From contig JBFWXS010000008.1 in assembly GCA_050187175.1 (NCBI GenBank), positions 1-64,000 on the forward strand: DNA of 64,000 nucleotides. Direction: 5' to 3'. A program made the position numbers and the translations under genes. Shown piece by piece: positions 1 to 8,647 of this stretch (position 1 is its first letter; the number at the start of each line of letters is the position of its first letter). The DNA is from Zeimonas sp050187175 (lineage in GTDB: Bacteria > Pseudomonadota > Gammaproteobacteria > Burkholderiales > Burkholderiaceae_E). Below the pieces are notes generated by a model. The model did not search any database. It worked only from the letters and a program-made list of their open reading frames with translations, and was not told the DNA's origin.

Positions 1-171
1 CATCCCGCCCCCAGCCCCCGCCCGCCGCGCTCCGCCGCCCGCCGGCCCGCGCCTGCCGCTCCCGGCAACAGTGGTGGCATGCTGAAGAGAACCGGGCGGC
101 TTTTTGGCTTTCGGTTCTGGATTCTTGGCTTCTGCCTTCTGCAGCGAGCTATCTCGTTCGACGCTGCCTGA

Positions 172-1821
172 TCAGCCTTTCTGAAGCGTCCACCGCCCGC
201 CGTCGTCCGCTGCCCGCTCTTCATCCCGCAGCTTCAGCAGGTGCGCCAGCAGAGAGCGCTTGGCGACCGGATACAGGATCCGGTCGACGTCGTCATAGGC
301 GAATTCCACCAGCTCGTCGAGCGTGCCGCCGCCGGTGCGCTGCAGTGCGGCCAGCACTTTTGCTTCGCGGGCGAAGCGGTGAGCGATCAGGCGGTCGATC
401 TCGCGCTTGCCGTCGGTGATCACGTGGCCGTGCGCCGGCAGTATGAAGTGGAACGGTTCCCTGGCCAGGCGTCGCAGCGAATCGATGTAGGCCAGCATGC
501 TGCCGTCCGGCGGCGTGATGACCGTGGTCGAGCCGCTCAGGATGTGATCGCCCGAGAACAGCAGGCCGTCCTCTTCCAGCAGCAGGCAGATGTGGTGCTC
601 GGTGTGTCCGGGCGTGTGCAGCACGCGCAGCGTCGAATCGCCGGCGCGCAGTAGTTCGCCGTCGGCCAGTGTGCGGTCCGGTGTGAAGGCCCAGGCCGGA
701 TCGAAGTACGGACCGGTCGGGCGTCCCAATACCGGAATGCCGGTGCGCTGTCGCAGCAGCAGCGCACCCGGCGCATGGTCCTGATGCGCATGCGTGCAGA
801 CGATCGTCTTCAGGCCGTCGCCCACCATTGCCGCGATGCGGTCGATATGCGTCTCGTCTGCGGGGCCCGGATCGATCAGCAGCCAATTGCCGGGTTCGCC
901 GATCAGATAGGTGTTCGTGCCCGGTCCCGTCATGCGGCCGGGATTGGGCGCGGTCAGGCGATAGACGTGGCGCAGCAGCGGCACCCAGCGTTCGTGCTGC
1001 CAGACGACCTCGTGTTCGACCTGCCCGTCCGGCGTGACCAGTTCGAGCTCGCCGAACGGCAGCTCGTCTTCGGTGAAGCGGCGCAGCTTGCCGCCGACCA
1101 GGCCGCCGCGCGGACAGGAGACGAAGATGCGCGACGTATCGCGCGAGTGATCCAGCACCTCGTCGACGCTTCGGAAGCGCGTCAGCTGCCGCAGCGTGCG
1201 AACGGTGGGGAACATCATGTTGAACTCGCCGCGCTCGTGTCGTGCGAGACCTTCAGCCGGCGCCACCCAGGTCGGCTCGAACTGTTCGCCCTCGTCGGCG
1301 ACCGGCTGCTGTTCGGCCGGCATGCGGGCCACGAAGAAGCGCGTATCGAATCGCTTGGGCAGATCGCGATCGGTGATCCAGTGGCTGAACCACATGACTT
1401 CGTCGAGCGCCAGCCGCAGGTCGTGCTGAGCCAGCTGGGCGAAGAAGTCGGCCTGCTGGCTGCGGTCCAGCCGCGCTGCAAGGCTCGCCAGCTCGGCCGG
1501 TGTCGCGCCGTGCGTCAGCAGAATGCCGAGTTCCTCGAAGGCCTCTCGCGCCGCTGCGGCGGCGAAGCCGAGAACTTCGGCGCTCTGATCAGGCCGCGCG
1601 GCACTGAGCCGGCGCGCGAGCGCCGAGCTGTCCTGCAGGTCCAGGGTGCCGCCCGGAAACACGTAGGCGCCTGGCGCGAAGCTCGCCGTCGGCGAGCGGC
1701 GCGTCATCAGCACTTGCGGGCCTTCATCGGCGTCGCGAAGCAGCAGAATGGTGGCCGCCGGCCGGGGCTCCGGCAATTGCCGGGCAGGATGCAGCCGCTT
1801 GTGCGGGCGGACAGTGATCAC
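172..1821 (-). CDS. NUDIX hydrolase / metallo-beta-lactamase fold fusion protein
   Basis: This 549-residue protein joins two hydrolase folds. Residues about 20-200 look like a NUDIX domain of the type with a long insertion between the Gly-Gly segment (VFPGGTLD) and the catalytic helix (REAFEELGILL). Residues about 280-480 are a metallo-beta-lactamase domain with the zinc motif THAHQDH near residue 343 and later FSGDH and PAHGH histidines. The C-terminus resembles the winged-helix tail of LACTB2-like proteins. Bacterial homologues of this arrangement are usually annotated only as MBL-fold hydrolases, and the substrate is unknown. The start is GTG at 1821, preceded by AAGGA about 8 nt away. It lies 30 nt downstream of the FadJ-like gene on the same strand, so they are probably co-transcribed, which suggests a role on acyl-CoA or nucleotide-linked metabolites (inference). 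Confidence 0.85.
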   Translation of the reverse strand: MITVRPHKRLHPARQLPEPRPAATILLLRDADEGPQVLMTRRSPTASFAPGAYVFPGGTLDLQDSSALARRLSAARPDQSAEVLGFAAAAAREAFEELGILLTHGATPAELASLAARLDRSQQADFFAQLAQHDLRLALDEVMWFSHWITDRDLPKRFDTRFFVARMPAEQQPVADEGEQFEPTWVAPAEGLARHERGEFNMMFPTVRTLRQLTRFRSVDEVLDHSRDTSRIFVSCPRGGLVGGKLRRFTEDELPFGELELVTPDGQVEHEVVWQHERWVPLLRHVYRLTAPNPGRMTGPGTNTYLIGEPGNWLLIDPGPADETHIDRIAAMVGDGLKTIVCTHAHQDHAPGALLLRQRTGIPVLGRPTGPYFDPAWAFTPDRTLADGELLRAGDSTLRVLHTPGHTEHHICLLLEEDGLLFSGDHILSGSTTVITPPDGSMLAYIDSLRRLAREPFHFILPAHGHVITDGKREIDRLIAHRFAREAKVLAALQRTGGGTLDELVEFAYDDVDRILYPVAKRSLLAHLLKLRDEERAADDGGRWTLQKG

Positions 1822-1851
1822 GTTTCGAATCCTTGCATCGTCTTCATCGAA

Positions 1852-4429
1852 TCAGCTACCGGCCTGGAATGGCGTGCCTTCCTCCAGATGCCGCAGCAAC
1901 AGCGCCGGCGGCTCGAAGCGTTCGCCGTAGCGCGAAGCCAGTTCGCGCGCGCGCGCCACGAAGGCGGATACGCCGACATGGTTGATGAACTGCGCGGCGC
2001 CTCCGGTATAGCTGGGAAAGCCCCAGCCGAAAATCGACCCGATATTCGCGTCGCGCGTGCTGAGCACCACTCCTTCCTGCAGGCAGCGCACGGTTTCGAT
2101 CGCCTGGATGTACAGCAGCCGGTCCTTGACGTCGTCGAAGGAAACTGGGCGGGCACGGCGCTCGAAGACCTTCAGGCCGGTCCACAGCGATTTCTCGCCG
2201 TCCTCCGGATAGTCATAGAACCCGCCGCCGTGCGCGCGTCCCATGCGCTTGAAGCCATGTGCCATCTTCTCGAGCACGTAGACCGCTGACTCCGGCATGC
2301 GCCGGCTCTTGATCTTGTGGACGTGGCGATGAGCCGCACGCGCGGCCGCCGGCTGGGTAGCGGGTGTGGCGTGGGGAGCATGCTCGTGCTCGTGGGCATG
2401 CTCATGGCTGTGCCCATGTCCGTGGCTGTGCGCGTGCTCATGCCCATGCCCATGCCCATGCCCATGTTCATGAGCCTCCTGATGAGCATGTCCATGATCG
2501 TGCTCATGGCCGTGAGCGTGCGCCTCGCCATGCTCGTGTGTATGCCCATGCCCATGCGCGTGTCGATGAGCTTCTTCGCTCGAGTGAGTGTGCTCGTGGC
2601 TGTGCGCGGAACGGCCATGTTGATGGTCATGCGCATGGTCGTGCGCATGGTCGTGCGCATGGTCGTGCNNNNNNNNNNNNNNNNNNNNNNNNNNNNNNNN
2701 NNNNNNNNNNNNNNNNNNNNNNNNNNNNNNNNNNNNNNNNNNNNNNNNNNNNNNNNNNNNNNNNNNNNAGGACGTCGTCGGCCAGCTTCAGCGAGACTTC
2801 GTCGAGCACGGCCAGGGGGCCCACCGGCATGCCGGTCTGCCAGCCCGCGTTCTCGATGATCGCTGCCGGCACCCCTTCGCCGAGCAGCGCCATGCCTTCG
2901 TTGACGAAAGTGCCGAACACGCGGCTGGTATAGAAACCGCGCGCGTCATTGACGACGATCGGTGTCTTGCCGATCTGCAGCACGAAATCATAGGCGCGGG
3001 CCAGCGTCTCGTCGGAGGTCTGGCGGCCGCGGATGATCTCCACCAGTTGCATGCGGTCGACCGGCGAAAAGAAATGCAGGCCGATGAAGCGCTCCGGCTG
3101 CTGCGAAGCCTTGGCCAGCCCGGTGATCGGCAGCGTCGACGTGTTCGATGCGAACAGAGTATCGGCCGGCAGGACCTGCTGCGCTTCGCGCGTCACGGCG
3201 GCCTTCAGCGCTCTATCCTCGAAGACCGCTTCGATGACCAGATCGCAGTCGCGCAGATCGGCCATGTCGGCCGTCGGCTGAATCAATGCCAGCGTGCGCT
3301 GGGCCTGTTCCGGACCGACGCGGCCCTTGGTCGTGCGCTCTGCCAGCAGCCGTTCGCTGTGAGCCTTGCCCGCCTGCGCCTTGTCCAGACTGACGTCCTT
3401 CAGTACGCACGCGATGCCGCGGTTCGCGCAGGCCCACGCGATGCCTGCGCCCATCATCCCGGCGCCGAGGATGCCCACTTTCGTCGCCCGCCAGCTCGGC
3501 GGGCCCGCGGGCCGGCTCTTGCCGGCCTTCACTTCATTGAGCTGGAAGAACAGCGTGCCGATCATGTTCTTGGCGACCTGACCGGCGGCCAGCCGGGCCA
3601 GATGGCGGCTCTCGATCCGCAGCGCGGTCTCGAAGTCCACCTGCGCCCCTTCGACGGCCACGGAGAGCACGGCTTCCTGCGCCGGAAAATTACCGCGCGT
3701 CTTCTCGTGCAGCATGCTCGGAATGACGGCCAGCATGCCGGCCAGCGCGGGATCCGCCGGCGTTCCGCCCGGGATCCTGTGCTTGGGGTCATCCCAGGGC
3801 TGGCGCGGCTGCGGATTGGCGCCGATCCAGCGGCGCGCCTGCGCCAGCAGCTCGGCACCGTCGGCCGCCAGGCCGTGCAGCCAGCCGGCCTGCAGGGCCT
3901 GGGCCGGGTTCAGTCGCCGCCCCTCGGTCAGCAGCGGCAGCGCGGCCTGCAGGCCCATCAGCCGCACCGTCTTGACGACCCCGCCGGCGCCGGGCAGCAG
4001 GCCCAGCGTCGCTTCCGGAAGACCGATCTCGATCCGCGGATCATCGAGGCAGAAGCGGGCGTGGCAGGACAGCGCCAGCTCGAGGCCGCCGCCCAGAGCG
4101 CTGCCATTGATCGCGGCCACCACCGGCCGGCCGAGCGTTTCGAGGCTGCGCAGGCTGGCCTTCAGTCGCTCGATGCCGGCGAAGAACGTGGGCGCCTGGT
4201 CGGGCGTGATCGCCACGAGGGCCTTGAGGTCGCCGCCGGCAAAGAAGGTGCGCTTGGCCGACGTCAGGATGACCCCACGCAGCGCGTCGCCCTCGGCACG
4301 CAGGCGCTCGACCGTCTCCGCCAGCTCGGCCTTGAAGGCGGCGCTCATCGTATTGACCGGCGCGCCCGGTGCGTCGAGGGTCAGCGTGACGATGCCTTCG
4401 GCGTCCTTGTCATAGCGGATGCTGGACAT
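1852..4429 (-). CDS. 3-hydroxyacyl-CoA dehydrogenase / enoyl-CoA hydratase (FadJ/FadB-like), interrupted by an assembly gap
   Basis: This is a multifunctional beta-oxidation enzyme that hydrates enoyl-CoA and oxidises 3-hydroxyacyl-CoA with NAD. From the start, residues 1-190 form a crotonase domain (FFAGGDLKAL, oxyanion segment ALGGGLELALSC). Residues about 310-490 are the NAD-binding domain (GILGAGMMGAGIAWACA), followed by the C-terminal 3HCDH domain (HFFSPVDRMQLVEII). After LDEVSLKLADDV the reading is cut by 100 N (2669-2768). It resumes in another nominal frame with a histidine-rich stretch and then the normal C-terminus (VYVLEKMAHGFKRMGRAHG to the stop at 1852). The two halves fit one gene if the true gap length is a multiple of three. 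GGAG precedes the ATG at 4429. The His-rich insert is abnormal for the family. Choosing between fadJ and fadB is not possible from the sequence alone. Confidence 0.85.
2302..2668 (-). repeat. Histidine-rich coding repeat inside the FadJ-like gene
   Basis: Read on the minus strand in the frame of the gene's C-terminus, about 47 of roughly 123 codons are His. They alternate with Gly, Ala, Glu, Asp or Ser as HxH units (for example HGHGHGHGHEHAHSHGHG). The right edge at the gap is an exact 12-base repeat encoding HDHA. The frame stays open and flows directly into conserved sequence, which argues for a real translated insert. Such HxH tracts in other proteins bind zinc, nickel or copper; here that function is inference. 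Confidence 0.85.
2669..2768. other. Assembly gap (100 N)
   Basis: Exactly 100 N lie at the edge of a 12-base tandem repeat (GTGCGCATGGTC on the plus strand). A length of 100 is the usual placeholder for a gap of unknown size. The coding frames on its two sides agree only if the true length is divisible by three. Confidence 0.98.
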
Positions 4430-4536
4430 GCGTTCTCCGGGAACTCATGAGATGAAACGTTCAATCATAAACCGCCGGCGATAAACCGCCGTCGGCAGGG
4501 GCCGCGGCGGCAGGAGCCGCCGCGACTGTCTGGCGG

Positions 4537-7500
4537 TCAGCCGGCGGGGGCGGGTTGCCGTGAGACCGCTTCGGTCGCGGGGGACGCCGGCCGGCTCAGC
4601 AGCTCGACAGTGGCCGCTTCGCGGATCAGCGCCAGGCCGCTTTCCGCAGCCAGCAGGCGCTCCGGGTCGAGAGGGCGCGACAGCCCGTAGCCCTGCCCGA
4701 AGTCCACCTGCAGATCCCTCAGCGAACGGATGATCTCGTCGTTCTCGGCCCACTCCGCGACGCAGGCCATTCCCAGCTGATGCGACAGATCGACGATCGC
4801 GCGCGTGATGGCGAAGTTGGCTGGGTTCAGGTTGATGTCGCGGATGAAGCTGCCGTCGATCTTGACCAGGTCGCCGGGCAGCTCCTTCAGGTAGTTGAAG
4901 GACGTATAGCCGGCGCCGAAGTCGTCGAGCGCCACCCGGGCGCCGAACGATTTCACCCGGTCGACGAAGCGGCGGGTAGTCTTGAGATCGTAGAGCGCAA
5001 CGCTCTCGGTGATCTCGAAGCAGACTTTGCTGGCCGCTTCGCGGTGCTCGAGGATCAGCGCGATGGCATCCTGCAGGAACTTGTCGTCGTTCAGCGATGC
5101 GCCGCTCAGGTTCAGCGTGCAGAAGTCGATCCGGCTGCGGTGCAACGGCTGATCGTCCAGCCATTCCAGCGTGTTGCGTAGCACCCAGCGATCGATCTGC
5201 GTCATCAGGCCGTTGCGCTCGGCGGCCGGAATGAAGCGGCTCGGCAGCACCGTCTGGCCCTGCTCGTCGCGCATGCGCAGCAGCACTTCGTAGCAGAGGC
5301 TTCGCGAAGCGTCGCGCAGCGATACGATAGGCTGCATCTGCATGAAGAAGTTTTCCACCGGCATGCGCTCCTTCATGCCGGCGATCATCTTGATCTCGTC
5401 CAGATAGCCGATCAGCGTGCTGCTGCTCGCATCCAGCGTCACGACGCCCGCGCCCGAACGCTTCGCCTCCGCGCAGGCCCGGTCGCTCGCGGTCAGTACG
5501 TCGGCGGGCCGCATGCCCTGTCGCAGACGGACCAGGCCGATGCTCGCGGCGACGCTGAACGCCTTGTCCTGGTATTGGTAGGGCCTATCGCTGAGTTCGC
5601 GGCGCAGCGCATGGCAAAGCGTCTCGGCCGTGGGCAGCGCCAGCGCGTCGATGATCACCGCGAACTCGTCGCCGCCGATGCGCGCGAGCAGATGCGGCGG
5701 CTGGACCACCTCGCGCATGCGGGTCGCCATCTGGCGCAGGATCTGATCGCCGGCGGCATGGCCGAACAGTTCATTGATCAGCTTGAACTTGTCCAGGTCA
5801 ACGTACGCGATGCAGATCGGATGCGAGGTGACGGCGCTGGTGGCGGCCGACAGATGCAGCTCGAATCCCCGCCGATTCAGCAGACCGGTCAGCGAGTCGT
5901 GATCGACGAGGAAGTTGATATGCCCCTCCGCCTCCTTGCGCGAGGTGATCTCCTCGATCCACGCTTCGTACCGATCCGATTTGCGCACACCTCGCATGTG
6001 AAACCAGCGCCGGCCACCCGGAACGCGTTCCAGCAACAGCTCCGTATCCATCATCTGATCGGGCCTGCTCAAGCGGGCGAAGGCTTCGAGCGCCGCGGGA
6101 CTGGCCAGACGTGCCCAGTTGTGGCCGACCCGGGGGCGTCGATCGTCGGGGTCGGAGAACATGACCCCGAACATCGGATTGTGTTCGATGATGGTTCCGT
6201 CGGGCTTCATGGCGAAGATGCCGACGGGCATGGCGTTGTAGTTGTCGCGGAAGCGTTCGAGGGCGGCTGTGGCGCGATGCTGTGCTGCGATCCTTGCCCT
6301 GCGTTCGGCATTCATTTTCTGGGCGAGCGTGATGCCCAGCATCAAGGCCGAGGCGATGGTCGTGGATTGGCTGTTGACGAACTCGATCAACTGATTGGCG
6401 AGCCCCGTCGCATAGGCGATCTGAACAACCGATCCCATCAAAGTGATTAGCCACGAGCCGATGTACCAGAACAGGGTTCTCGATGGCTGTCTGACCGAGA
6501 GGATTGCGAGCACCCCGAATACGAGCAGGATCGTGGCGCTGCTCAACATCCAGAGCAGCTTGACCGAAACGCTCAAATCGAGCGCAACCACCGGCAAGAT
6601 CATGATGAGCGTGACGGCTTGCAGTCCGCGCAGAATTCGGGTCAGCTTCTGGGCTTGAAGTTCTTTGCGAAAGAGTCTCTCGAATAGGGCGAGAGAGATG
6701 AAGCTATGAGCGACATAGGTCAGCCGGAGGAAAAGCTGGAGGACGTCGCCTTGCAAGGGAATGTCCAGCCAGTATGGATCCCAGTTGCCGTTGTAGGCCG
6801 CGATGCGCAGGCTGGTGATCAACCAGGCCCCGTATAGAAAGAAAACGGGGTCACGATCGAAGATCGCGACGACGAGGCTGAACAGCGCCACCATGAGCAT
6901 CGCGCCGATGAGCAGCCCCCCGGCGCGTTCGAAGAGATATTCCTGGCGCGATATCTGCTCGGCCGTGTTCAGTGCGAAACGTATGCGATTCAGGGAGACT
7001 GGTTCGATTCGGCCGATGATGATCAGATCGTCTAGAGTGCGCGCCGGCAAATCCACCGCAATGCCATTGCGCAGTCGAGTCCAGCGGAGATCAGTGTCGA
7101 TGACTTGGCCGCGGCTCGTCAAAGCCCAGAATCGGGCGTTCTTCGCGCGAAGGGCCTCGATGGTCAACTGCTGATTGCTTCTGACTGCCTGAGTGGACAG
7201 ATCGAGCTTCAGCCACACGGTTCTGAAGGTGAGACTGCTGCTCCGTTGCAGAGGAAGAACGCCTTCGGCCGTGTCAAAGCGTCGCGATGCGTCTTGCCAA
7301 TCCCAATGATTGAGCGGGTCCGGCAGGAGACTGCCGATGGAGTCCGGAAGATAATCGATGGGGTTGTAGCGACTCGCAACGTAGCCAATAGCGAGGAATG
7401 CGATTCCGAGCACGATGGCTGCGACCAACATCGTCCCTCGCGACAGTGCTTGGACCGCGCAGCGAATCGGACTATGGCGATGACGCATGGTTGATCGGAC

Positions 7501-7545
7501 AGATGCAATGGACGGCAGCTTCGACTTCGACGAAGCGGTGCTCAA
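4537..7545 (-). CDS. 7TM sensor with PAS, GGDEF and EAL domains (c-di-GMP turnover)
   Basis: This membrane protein probably makes and/or degrades cyclic di-GMP. The N-terminus has one membrane segment, then a periplasmic domain with the look of 7TMR-DISM extracellular modules (about 60-190). About seven membrane helices follow (about 205-400), then a PAS-like region (about 425-535). The GGDEF domain has an intact GGDEF near residue 627. The EAL domain starts with the variant EVLLR near 752 and keeps the downstream N, ETES, DDFGAG (about 874), KIDG and GQG residues, so it looks catalytically complete. The first available start is TTG at 7545, with AAGGGG upstream; ATG at 7488 is an alternative. 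It is transcribed in the same direction as, and downstream of, the FeeM-like gene. Confidence 0.88.
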   Translation of the reverse strand: MSTASSKSKLPSIASVRSTMRHRHSPIRCAVQALSRGTMLVAAIVLGIAFLAIGYVASRYNPIDYLPDSIGSLLPDPLNHWDWQDASRRFDTAEGVLPLQRSSSLTFRTVWLKLDLSTQAVRSNQQLTIEALRAKNARFWALTSRGQVIDTDLRWTRLRNGIAVDLPARTLDDLIIIGRIEPVSLNRIRFALNTAEQISRQEYLFERAGGLLIGAMLMVALFSLVVAIFDRDPVFFLYGAWLITSLRIAAYNGNWDPYWLDIPLQGDVLQLFLRLTYVAHSFISLALFERLFRKELQAQKLTRILRGLQAVTLIMILPVVALDLSVSVKLLWMLSSATILLVFGVLAILSVRQPSRTLFWYIGSWLITLMGSVVQIAYATGLANQLIEFVNSQSTTIASALMLGITLAQKMNAERRARIAAQHRATAALERFRDNYNAMPVGIFAMKPDGTIIEHNPMFGVMFSDPDDRRPRVGHNWARLASPAALEAFARLSRPDQMMDTELLLERVPGGRRWFHMRGVRKSDRYEAWIEEITSRKEAEGHINFLVDHDSLTGLLNRRGFELHLSAATSAVTSHPICIAYVDLDKFKLINELFGHAAGDQILRQMATRMREVVQPPHLLARIGGDEFAVIIDALALPTAETLCHALRRELSDRPYQYQDKAFSVAASIGLVRLRQGMRPADVLTASDRACAEAKRSGAGVVTLDASSSTLIGYLDEIKMIAGMKERMPVENFFMQMQPIVSLRDASRSLCYEVLLRMRDEQGQTVLPSRFIPAAERNGLMTQIDRWVLRNTLEWLDDQPLHRSRIDFCTLNLSGASLNDDKFLQDAIALILEHREAASKVCFEITESVALYDLKTTRRFVDRVKSFGARVALDDFGAGYTSFNYLKELPGDLVKIDGSFIRDINLNPANFAITRAIVDLSHQLGMACVAEWAENDEIIRSLRDLQVDFGQGYGLSRPLDPERLLAAESGLALIREAATVELLSRPASPATEAVSRQPAPAG

Positions 7546-7637
7546 AAAATACTGCCCCTTTCAGCTGATCTGAACCCTGCGGCGGATGGGCGGTCTGGTG
7601 GCCCTGGTGGGCGGCAAGAGAAAGTTGACGTTGTTGT

Positions 7638-8444
7638 CTATACAGACAGTATTTGAGGAATTGAGCCGACAGGGGGAATGGCCCCTGTTGTAGCCAGCTC
7701 CCGGAGTCGGCGGGGGACGGCCCATGAGCCGCTGACTGACGAAAAGACTTCAATGTCCGGGTGAAACTTCTTGATCATGAAGTCATACAGAGGGTGGGCT
7801 GTGCGTCGCCATCGCTCCTCTGCTTCGACGACATTGAAGTACAGCGGGCGAACGAACACGTGTCCGAAATCGGCTGGCCGCCAAAGTCGTTCGCCGTCGG
7901 GAAGAAGATCCTCGAAGCCCAATCGGACAAACTCCCGATCGACGGGCTCCCTGGCTACGGCAAGCATCCATGAGATCTGCGTTGCATAGCAGTAGCGATA
8001 CAGGGCTTTGAACAGCGCCAGCTTGGCGAACATCCCGTGCCGGCCATTGATCACCGCTAGCCGGCTGACATAGGCCAGACCGGAACCACGCATGAACTCG
8101 GGAAGCCGCAACGTTCGTTCGAGGTACGTGGGTTCGTCGATGTTGGTGCAGATTCTGAGGGTTCCGATCGCTTCGCCGGTGGTCTTCGATTCGCACAGCA
8201 GCACAAGCGAGCCGCGATGGATGTCGTCATCCTCGACCACGCACATCGAATCGACCACTTCCGGAAGGTGCCGAAGGAACGCGTCGGTGCGAACCTTGAT
8301 CGCCTTTTTAAGCTGCGAATCGGTGCGGGCTACCCGGATGCGCACCGAGAGGGCTTCGCCGGGCCGGACGTAGGGGTTGACGGAGTCGGCATCGATGTTG
8401 TCTTCGATTCGGTTGACGTTCACTTCACTACTACTGGACTGCAT
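7638..8444 (-). CDS. FeeM-like N-acyl amino acid synthase / GNAT-type acyltransferase candidate
   Basis: This 268-residue soluble protein has an acyltransferase (GNAT/autoinducer-synthase-like) core. A VRIRVARTDSQLKKAIKVR entry strand is followed by GEAIGTLRICTN, then LAYVSRLAVINGRHGMFAK, a long helix LFKALYRYCYATQI, and VDREFVRLGFEDL. That order resembles FeeM-type long-chain N-acyl amino acid synthases, which load an acyl chain from acyl-ACP onto an amino acid. The identification rests on overall pattern and not on a diagnostic motif. GGAAG precedes ATG 8444 by a few bases. It is divergent from a hybrid histidine kinase, and a c-di-GMP enzyme follows it, so a signal-producing role is plausible (inference). 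Confidence 0.6.
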   Translation of the reverse strand: MQSSSSEVNVNRIEDNIDADSVNPYVRPGEALSVRIRVARTDSQLKKAIKVRTDAFLRHLPEVVDSMCVVEDDDIHRGSLVLLCESKTTGEAIGTLRICTNIDEPTYLERTLRLPEFMRGSGLAYVSRLAVINGRHGMFAKLALFKALYRYCYATQISWMLAVAREPVDREFVRLGFEDLLPDGERLWRPADFGHVFVRPLYFNVVEAEERWRRTAHPLYDFMIKKFHPDIEVFSSVSGSWAVPRRLRELATTGAIPPVGSIPQILSV

Positions 8445-8647
8445 CTGTCTTCCGATCGGAAGGTACTTCTAGTGCTGCCGTCTCGCTATCGTCCGAGAGG
8501 CCTACTACGCAATTCTTTCAAGGTTAGCCAGGATGGGCGCATGCTGCAAGGTACGTCATCTTGGTGGCAACCCGTGGTTCCTCGTCGTTTGTAGTGACCT
8601 CAACACTTGAAGGCCGGCGTTGGCATCCTGCGTTATGGAGCGTGAAG

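Noticed and set aside
775..2289. Long plus-strand frame opposite the MBL-NUDIX and FadJ genes
   Set aside because: It is antisense to two well supported genes, has no domain pattern and the composition of a high-G+C shadow.
2669..2768. A real frameshift between the two halves of the FadJ-like gene
   Set aside because: The frame difference arises only from the arbitrary 100-base gap length, so it is no evidence for a broken gene.
2172..2933. Met/His-rich open frames on both strands across the repeat region
   Set aside because: They are other-frame readings of the HxH repeat; only the minus-strand frame that joins the conserved FadJ C-terminus makes sense.
3047..4450. Long plus-strand frame opposite the FadJ-like gene
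   Set aside because: Antisense shadow with Arg/Gly/Gln-rich sequence and no motifs.
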